A DNA stretch of 11,753 nt, taken from positions 1 to 11,753 of the forward strand of contig JALSHN010000334.1 in NCBI GenBank assembly GCA_026982215.1. Reading direction: 5' to 3'. The stretch comes from Gammaproteobacteria bacterium (lineage in GTDB: Bacteria; Pseudomonadota; Gammaproteobacteria; S012-40). Within the stretch, counting starts at the first letter, position 1, and the number at the start of each line of letters is the position of its first letter. Below the pieces are notes generated by a model. The model saw only the letters and a program-made list of their open reading frames with translations. It was not told the origin of the DNA and searched no databases. Both the position numbers and the translations under genes were made by a program. This document shows, piece by piece, positions 7,296-11,753 of this stretch.

Positions 7296-8012
7296 TCAGA
7301 AGCTGTACACCAAGGTCACCGCAGTTTCATAGTCGGTGTTCTTGCTGCCGGCGGGCACGGTGGCGATGTTCTGGATGGTGAAGCTCAGTTTCATTGCCAG
7401 ATCGTTCATCACCTGGGCGGAGAGTGCAGTCACCGATTTGCTGATGGTGTTGTCCTGGCCGGCCTCCACCGAGAGCTCCTCGGTAAGTTTGGCGGTGTCA
7501 CTCAGGGCATAGGTGGCATTGGCACCAAGGCGCAACACGGCGTCGTTGGCCACATCCTGGCCGCGCTCCTTGCTTTGCCGGGCACCGAGGCCGATCTCCC
7601 CGCCCAGGTCGAAGCGCTCGCCGCCGTAGAGCTTGCGACCATAACCCACCGACTCGCTGAGCAGGTAGGGAATGCCACTGAAGCGGTCGTGCACGCCGTC
7701 GATGAGGGCATAGACGTAGCTCTTGTCACTCAGTTCCCGACGGGTCTGGAATTGGGCGGCGTAGCGCTCGGCGGAGGTGGCTCCCTGGTTGGAGGCGTTC
7801 AGCACCTCGGCCTTGGCCTTGTTCTGCCAGCCATTGATCTCCTGGGTGACCTTGGCCTTGAGGTTCAAGGTGGTGGTCTCGGAATTGCCGCCGGTGGACA
7901 CGAAGCCCACCTCGGCCTCCCCCTTCCAGCCGGGTTCGGCCTGAGCCACCCAAGGGGCGAGGCACAGGGCCAGGGCAATGCCATTGATGGTACGCATGGT
8001 TTTTCTTTGCAC
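7296..8012 (-). CDS. DUF481 family outer-membrane protein (YdiY-like)
   Basis: The 238-residue product has a Sec signal peptide (MQRKTMRTINGIALALCLAPWVAQA, cut before EPGW) and a mature part of alternating amphipathic strands with motifs GWKGEAEVGFVSTGGNSETTTLNLKAK-like at its start, typical of DUF481 proteins (salt-stress-induced outer-membrane type). It ends in TAVTLVYSF, with the terminal Phe that outer-membrane barrels use for assembly. Its function is unknown in the family. I chose the GTG at 8012 because GGGAG lies seven bases upstream; the ATG at 7997 (M6) keeps the signal peptide but has only a weak AAGAA site. Longer starts up to 8174 run into rimO and are unlikely. It is divergent from rimO across 61 bases, and ends at its own terminator. 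Confidence 0.85.
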   Translation of the reverse strand: MQRKTMRTINGIALALCLAPWVAQAEPGWKGEAEVGFVSTGGNSETTTLNLKAKVTQEINGWQNKAKAEVLNASNQGATSAERYAAQFQTRRELSDKSYVYALIDGVHDRFSGIPYLLSESVGYGRKLYGGERFDLGGEIGLGARQSKERGQDVANDAVLRLGANATYALSDTAKLTEELSVEAGQDNTISKSVTALSAQVMNDLAMKLSFTIQNIATVPAGSKNTDYETAVTLVYSF

Positions 8013-8043
8013 AGTTTCACTCCCTCTCCAACTTGGATGTAAC

Positions 8044-8058
8044 CCCCCGGCTCGGGGG
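8044..8058. other. Small GC hairpin in the DUF481-rimO divergent gap
   Basis: CCCCCG (8044-8049) can pair with CGGGGG (8053-8058) around a three-base loop. It lies five bases before the rimO ribosome binding site (GGGAG, 8063-8067), and would be in the leader of either gene. There is no T tract, so it is not a terminator. Its role is unknown. Confidence 0.35.
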
Positions 8059-8069
8059 CGCCGGGAGTG

Positions 8070-8075
8070 TATAAT
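8070..8075 (+). promoter_or_regulatory. Perfect -10-like TATAAT overlapping the proposed rimO start
   Basis: TATAAT overlaps the first two bases of the ATG at 8074, with no recognisable -35 at 16-18 bases upstream (the sequence there is C-rich). If it is a real -10 box, transcription would start near 8082 and rimO would have to begin at the next in-frame ATG, 8110. Confidence 0.25.
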
Positions 8076-9417
8076 GGATTCTTTTTCCCAGGCACTACCC
8101 CGTTCAGCCATGTCCCCCGCCATCGGTTTCATCTCCCTGGGCTGCCCCAAGGCCACCGTGGACTCCGAACGCATCCTCAGCCGGCTGCGCGCCGAGGGCT
8201 ATACCATGGTCGGTGACTACCAACAGGCCGATCTGGTGATCGTCAATACCTGCGGCTTCATCGACGCCGCAGTGGAGGAATCATTGGAGGCCATCGGCGA
8301 GGCCCTGGAGGAGAACGGCCGGGTGATCGTCACCGGCTGTCTGGGGGCCAAAGCGGAACTCATCCGCGAGGTTCACCCCAAGGTGATGGCGGTCACCGGG
8401 CCGGAGGCGGTGGACGAGGTGCTCGCCGCCGTCCATGCCGCCCTGCCCCCGCCCCACGACCCCTTCGAGAGCCTGCTGCCCCCCGGCGGGCTCAAGCTCA
8501 CTCCCCGCCATTACGCCTATCTCAAGATCGCCGAGGGCTGCAACCAATCCTGCACCTTCTGCATCATCCCCTCCATGCGCGGCCCGCTGGTGAGCCGCCC
8601 CATCGGCGAGGTCCTCGACGAGGCCCAGGCGCTGGTCTCGGCGGGAGTGAAGGAGCTACTGGTGGTGGCCCAGGATACCGCCGCCTACGGCGCCGATCTG
8701 CGCTACCGCACCGCCTTCTGGGGCGGGCGGCCGCTCAAGAGCCGCATCGAGGTCCTGGCCGAGGAACTGGGGCGGTTGGGGGTGTGGGTGCGGCTGCACT
8801 ACCTCTACCCCTATCCCCACCTGGATCGCCTGGTGGAGCTGATGGCCGAGGGATGGGTGTTGCCCTACCTGGACATCCCCCTGCAACACGCCAGCCCCGC
8901 CATCCTCAAGGCCATGCGCCGCCCCGCCAAGCAGGAAAACATGCTGCGGCGGATCGAGGAATGGCGCCGGCGCGTGCCCGGCCTCACCCTGCGCAGCACC
9001 TTCATCGTCGGCTTCCCCGGCGAGAGCGAAGCGGACTTCGAGACGCTCCTGGACTTCCTCAGGGAGGCCCGACTCGACCGGGTGGGGGCCTTCACCTACT
9101 CCCCGGTGGACGGCGCCGCGGCCAATGCTCTCCCCGGCGCCGTCCCCGAGGCGGTGCAGCAGGAACGGCTGCAACGGCTGATGGCACTGCAAGAAAGCAT
9201 CTCGCGGGAAAAACTGGCCGAGAGCCTCGGCCGACGCCTCACCGTGCTGGTGGACGAGGTCCTGGAAGACGGCCGTCTGCTGGCCCGCAGCGCCGCCGAG
9301 GCCCCGGAGATCGACGGGGTCATCGTGGTGGAAGAGGCCCGGGCCGCCCCCGGCGACTTCCTCGAGGTGGAGATCACCGCCGCCGATGAGCACGACCGCC
9401 TCGCCCACCCCTTGTGA
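8074..9417 (+). CDS. rimO: Ribosomal protein S12 methylthiotransferase RimO
   Basis: RimO is a radical SAM enzyme that adds a methylthio group to the conserved Asp of ribosomal protein S12 in the cytoplasm. The 447-residue product has the N-terminal methylthiotransferase domain with its three cluster cysteines (C24 in SLGCPKATVDSE, C60 in NTCGFIDAAVEESLEAIGEA, C89 in TGCLGAK). The radical SAM core has CNQSCTFC (C156, C160, C163) followed by IIPSMRGPLVSRPIGEV, LDIPLQHAS and TLRSTFIVGFPGE. The C-terminal TRAM domain has EAPEIDGVIVV. Length and motifs match the family closely (about 440 residues). Start 8074 has GGGAG six bases upstream; the inner ATG at 8110 (MSPAIGFISLG) aligns better with the usual N-terminus but has no good ribosome binding site. 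It is first of three overlapping genes. Confidence 0.97.
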   Translation: MDSFSQALPRSAMSPAIGFISLGCPKATVDSERILSRLRAEGYTMVGDYQQADLVIVNTCGFIDAAVEESLEAIGEALEENGRVIVTGCLGAKAELIREVHPKVMAVTGPEAVDEVLAAVHAALPPPHDPFESLLPPGGLKLTPRHYAYLKIAEGCNQSCTFCIIPSMRGPLVSRPIGEVLDEAQALVSAGVKELLVVAQDTAAYGADLRYRTAFWGGRPLKSRIEVLAEELGRLGVWVRLHYLYPYPHLDRLVELMAEGWVLPYLDIPLQHASPAILKAMRRPAKQENMLRRIEEWRRRVPGLTLRSTFIVGFPGESEADFETLLDFLREARLDRVGAFTYSPVDGAAANALPGAVPEAVQQERLQRLMALQESISREKLAESLGRRLTVLVDEVLEDGRLLARSAAEAPEIDGVIVVEEARAAPGDFLEVEITAADEHDRLAHPL

Positions 9418-10327
9418 ACCGGTGATTCAACACCGGGGGAGCGACCACTCGGCCCACTTCCATGCCCTGGGCGGCCCCTGTCGGCTCCATCTCCATCACC
9501 CCGATCTCCATCTGGCCCGGCAACGGCTGCAAGCCGCAGTGGCCGAGATCCAGCGCATCGAGGCCAAATTCAGCCGTTACCGCGACGACAGCGTCATCGG
9601 CCATATCAACCGCCGGGCCGGCGAGACGGTCGAGGTGGACGAAGAGACCGCGGCCCTGCTGGAGCTCGCCGCCACCGCCCACCGCCTCTCCGAGGGCCGC
9701 TTCGACATCACCGCCGGCCTGCTCAACCAGGCTTGGCCTATCCAGGGCCAGCAACAGCCCCCTTCCCCCGAGGCCATCGCCGAACTCCTGCCCCGGGTGG
9801 GGTGGGACAAGGTGGATTGGCGCCCCCCCAGGCTGCGCCTGCGGCCGGGGATGCGGCTGGACCTGGGCGGGCTGGGCAAGGAGTACGCCGCCGACCGTGC
9901 CCTGGCCTGCCTCCCCGCCCCCGCCCTGGTGGAGCTGGGGGGCGACCTGGTGGCCAATGCCCCGCCGCCACCAGGCGCCTGGCCGGTGAGACTGGCCGAC
10001 CCCGACCATCCCGGGCGTGAGCGCGCCGTCCTGCCCCTGGTGCGGGGCGCCCTGGCCACCAGCGGCGACGGGGTGCGTGCCTTCATCCATGATGGCCGCC
10101 GCTACAGTCACCTCCTCGACCCCCGCAGCGGCTCCCCCATCCACGGCGCCCCCCGATCCGTGACCGTTCACGCCGCCACCTGCCTCGAGGCCGGCCTGCT
10201 GGCCACCCTCGCCATGCTCCACGGCCCACAGGCCGAGGACTTCCTCGCCGCCCAGGGCCAGCCCCATTGGTGCCTGCGCGACGATGTGCCAGAATGCGCG
10301 GTTTCCCCGGAGCCCACTGGATCGTGA
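9386..10327 (+). CDS. ApbE-family protein (FAD:protein FMN transferase-like), no export signal
   Basis: The 313-residue protein carries the ApbE signature order: FSRYRDDSVIGHIN (62-75), EGRFDITAGLLNQAW (103-117), MRLDLGGLGKEYAADRAL (156-173), ALVELGGDLV (180-189), GALATSGDG (221-229) and GRRYSHLLDPRSGSPI (237-252). Typical members transfer FMN from FAD to Thr/Ser of exported flavoproteins using bound Mg2+. Two points differ. There is no signal peptide or lipobox, so it appears cytoplasmic. The late motif usually reading ADALAT is EAGLLAT (268-274), with Gly at the usual metal-ligand Asp. It seems to be a divergent subgroup, and activity is uncertain. ATG 9386 overlaps rimO by 32 bases; a GTG at 9422, just after the rimO stop, is a possible alternative start with no clear ribosome binding site. 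It overlaps gshA by four bases. Confidence 0.85.
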   Translation: MSTTASPTPCEPVIQHRGSDHSAHFHALGGPCRLHLHHPDLHLARQRLQAAVAEIQRIEAKFSRYRDDSVIGHINRRAGETVEVDEETAALLELAATAHRLSEGRFDITAGLLNQAWPIQGQQQPPSPEAIAELLPRVGWDKVDWRPPRLRLRPGMRLDLGGLGKEYAADRALACLPAPALVELGGDLVANAPPPPGAWPVRLADPDHPGRERAVLPLVRGALATSGDGVRAFIHDGRRYSHLLDPRSGSPIHGAPRSVTVHAATCLEAGLLATLAMLHGPQAEDFLAAQGQPHWCLRDDVPECAVSPEPTGS

Positions 10328-11753
10328 CCTCCCGACCCTACGCCGCCCTGTTCGATCGTCACAACGCCCTGCTCCACCGTGGGCGACTGGGGGTGGAGCG
10401 CGAGGCCCTGCGCATCACCGAAGAAGGCCGGTTGGCCGACCCACCCCACCCTCCGAGCCTCGGCGCGCCCCTCACCCACCCCTACATCACCACCGATTAC
10501 GCCGAACCGCTGCTGGAACTCATCACCCCCCCCCTTGGCGACGAGGCCGCAGTGATCGAGTTCCTGGAGTACCTGCACCGCTTCGTCCACCAACGCCTGG
10601 ACGGGGACTACCTCTGGCCCTACAGCATGCCCTGCTGTCCTGAGGACGAGTCCGCCATCCCCTTGGCCCGTTACGGCGACTCCAATCTGGGGCGGATGAA
10701 GACCGTCTATCGCCACGGGCTGGGACTGCGCTACGGGCGTAAGATGCAGATCATCGCCGGCATCCACGTCAACTTCTCCATGGACGACGACTTCTGGCGG
10801 GCGCTGCACCGCTGGGACGAGGCCGAAGCCCCCCTGCCCCGTTACCGCTCCGAGCGCTACCTGGCGCAACTGCGCAACCTGCAACGGCTGGGCTGGCTGA
10901 TCCCCTACCTGTTCGGTGCCTCACCGGCGGTATGCGACAGCTTCACCGATGCCGCCGTGGATGCCCGTCTCCGCCCCATCGCCCCCCACACCCTGGCCGA
11001 ACCCCATGCCACCTCATTGCGCCTGGGCGACATCGGCTACCAGAACCGTCAGGAGTGCGAGACCGGTTTCAAGGCCGTCTACAACGATCTGGCGGGCTAC
11101 ATCCGCACCCTGGCCCGGGCCGTCTCCACCCCCTGCCCCCACTACAGCGCCCTGGGGGTGCGCCGGGGCGAGGAATTCCTCCAACTCAACGACCACATCC
11201 TCCAGATCGAAAACGAGTACTACGCCAGCGTGCGCCCCAAACCCCGCCTGGCCCACCCCCTGGAGATGCCACTGGTGGCCCTGGCCCGGCGGGGCGTGGA
11301 ATACATCGAGCTGCGTGCCCTGGATCTGGATCCCGAGGCCCCCCTGGGCGTCACCAGCGAGGCCCTGCACTTCCTGCGCCTGCTCATGCTCCATTGTCTG
11401 CTCGAACCCAGCCCCCCCATCGAGGGCGACGAGGCCGAGGCCATCGACCACAACCTCAACGCCGTGGCCCACCGCGGCCGTGCCCCCGGGCTGCGCCTGC
11501 GTCACCGCGACGGCGAGATCGAGCTGCGGCAATGGGGCCTGGAGACCCTGGAGGCCATGCGCCCGCTGGCCGAGGCCCTGGACCGCCAGCGCCCCCAGCC
11601 CCACTATCAGCGCACCCTGGACGAGCAAATCGCCAAGCTGGCCGACCCCGAACTCACTCCCTCGGCCCGCCTCCTCCGCCGCCTCCAGGCCGGCCCCAGT
11701 GAACTGCTGACCCTGGGCCTGGAACTGGCGCGGGAACACCGCCAACGCCTCGC
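10324..11753 (+). CDS. gshA: Glutamate-cysteine ligase, class I (cut by window edge)
   Basis: GshA joins glutamate and cysteine with ATP, the first step of glutathione synthesis in the cytoplasm. The 476 codons present cover most of the usual ~520-residue protein. Family landmarks in order are LGVEREALRI (22-31), YITTDYAEPLLELITP, WPYSMPC, RYGDSNLGRMKTVYRHGL, IIAGIHVNFS, LIPYLFGASPAVC, TSLRLGDIGYQN, LQIENEYYASVRPKPR and GVEYIELRALDLDP. No frameshift or missing landmark is seen. The GTG at 10324 forms a GTGA overlap with the apbE-like stop and has GGAG 11 bases upstream (10309-10312), which favours translational coupling. An in-frame ATG at 10294 would add ten residues but lacks a ribosome binding site. 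Confidence 0.95.
   Translation, partial: MTSRPYAALFDRHNALLHRGRLGVEREALRITEEGRLADPPHPPSLGAPLTHPYITTDYAEPLLELITPPLGDEAAVIEFLEYLHRFVHQRLDGDYLWPYSMPCCPEDESAIPLARYGDSNLGRMKTVYRHGLGLRYGRKMQIIAGIHVNFSMDDDFWRALHRWDEAEAPLPRYRSERYLAQLRNLQRLGWLIPYLFGASPAVCDSFTDAAVDARLRPIAPHTLAEPHATSLRLGDIGYQNRQECETGFKAVYNDLAGYIRTLARAVSTPCPHYSALGVRRGEEFLQLNDHILQIENEYYASVRPKPRLAHPLEMPLVALARRGVEYIELRALDLDPEAPLGVTSEALHFLRLLMLHCLLEPSPPIEGDEAEAIDHNLNAVAHRGRAPGLRLRHRDGEIELRQWGLETLEAMRPLAEALDRQRPQPHYQRTLDEQIAKLADPELTPSARLLRRLQAGPSELLTLGLELAREHRQRL

Noticed and set aside
8013..8174. Longer N-terminus for the DUF481 protein starting at 8174
   Set aside because: It would bury the signal peptide 60 residues in and overlap the rimO coding region; GTG 8012 has a ribosome binding site and a proper signal peptide.
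9374..10267. Long minus-strand open frame opposite the apbE-like gene, and similar long antisense frames opposite the lipoprotein, rimO and gshA genes
   Set aside because: They are rich in Gly/Ala/Arg and lack any known motif, as expected for mirror frames in GC-rich coding DNA.
10294..10323. Earlier ATG start for gshA
   Set aside because: It has no ribosome binding site. GTG 10324 has GGAG upstream and forms a 4-base overlap typical of coupling.
10526..10534. C9 tract in gshA as a phase-variation site
   Set aside because: It encodes the conserved Thr-Pro-Pro of the LITP motif in a core metabolic gene; C-rich codon choice explains it.

Overview
The window is a chromosomal stretch from a GC-rich gammaproteobacterium. 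The GshA (class I, Escherichia-type) and RimO proteins are clearly gammaproteobacterial in sequence. The mix of a motile chemotaxis gene, outer-membrane DUF481 protein and compact GC-rich genes would fit a Chromatiales/Ectothiorhodospiraceae-like bacterium, but the genus cannot be named from sequence alone. No tRNA, rRNA, CRISPR array, insertion sequence or phage gene was seen.

Layout. (1) Positions 1-568, minus strand: the N-terminal part of a membrane chemoreceptor (4-helix-bundle methyl-accepting chemotaxis protein), cut by the window edge. Its 5' region holds a flagellar sigma-28-like promoter (784-809) and, inside the predicted leader, eight perfect tandem copies of a pentamer (706-745). 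(2) 1063-4062, plus strand: a 999-residue two-domain lipoprotein (phytase-like esterase domain plus choice-of-anchor I propeller), ended by a strong hairpin terminator. (3) 4107-4328, minus strand: a 73-residue glycine-rich lipoprotein of unknown function. It contains a G9 tract and has an 11-bp tandem direct repeat upstream. (4) 4457-7160, minus strand: a large STAND-ATPase / TPR / BTAD transcriptional regulator that is a pseudogene. It carries two single-base frameshifts, a TGG-to-TGA-type nonsense codon, and a third frame change where the winged-helix DNA-binding domain should be. Its promoter and N-terminal ATPase are still recognisable. (5) 7296-8012, minus strand: a DUF481 outer-membrane protein. 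(6) 8074 to the right edge, plus strand: rimO, an apbE-like gene and gshA, overlapping one another (32 bp and 4 bp) and probably one transcript.

How the parts relate. The right half is a housekeeping operon: RimO modifies ribosomal protein S12, the ApbE-like protein belongs to a flavin-transferase family, and GshA starts glutathione synthesis. The left half is accessory and surface-facing: chemoreceptor, large extracytoplasmic lipoprotein, small lipoprotein and DUF481 protein. The most unusual signals are the pentamer repeat in the chemoreceptor leader, the decay of the BTAD regulator with apparent loss of its DNA-binding module, and the 11-bp direct repeat immediately downstream of that regulator, whose period matches what SARP/BTAD-type activators recognise. 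I did not find a convincing wholly new multi-gene system; the best candidates for new biology are these regulatory features.
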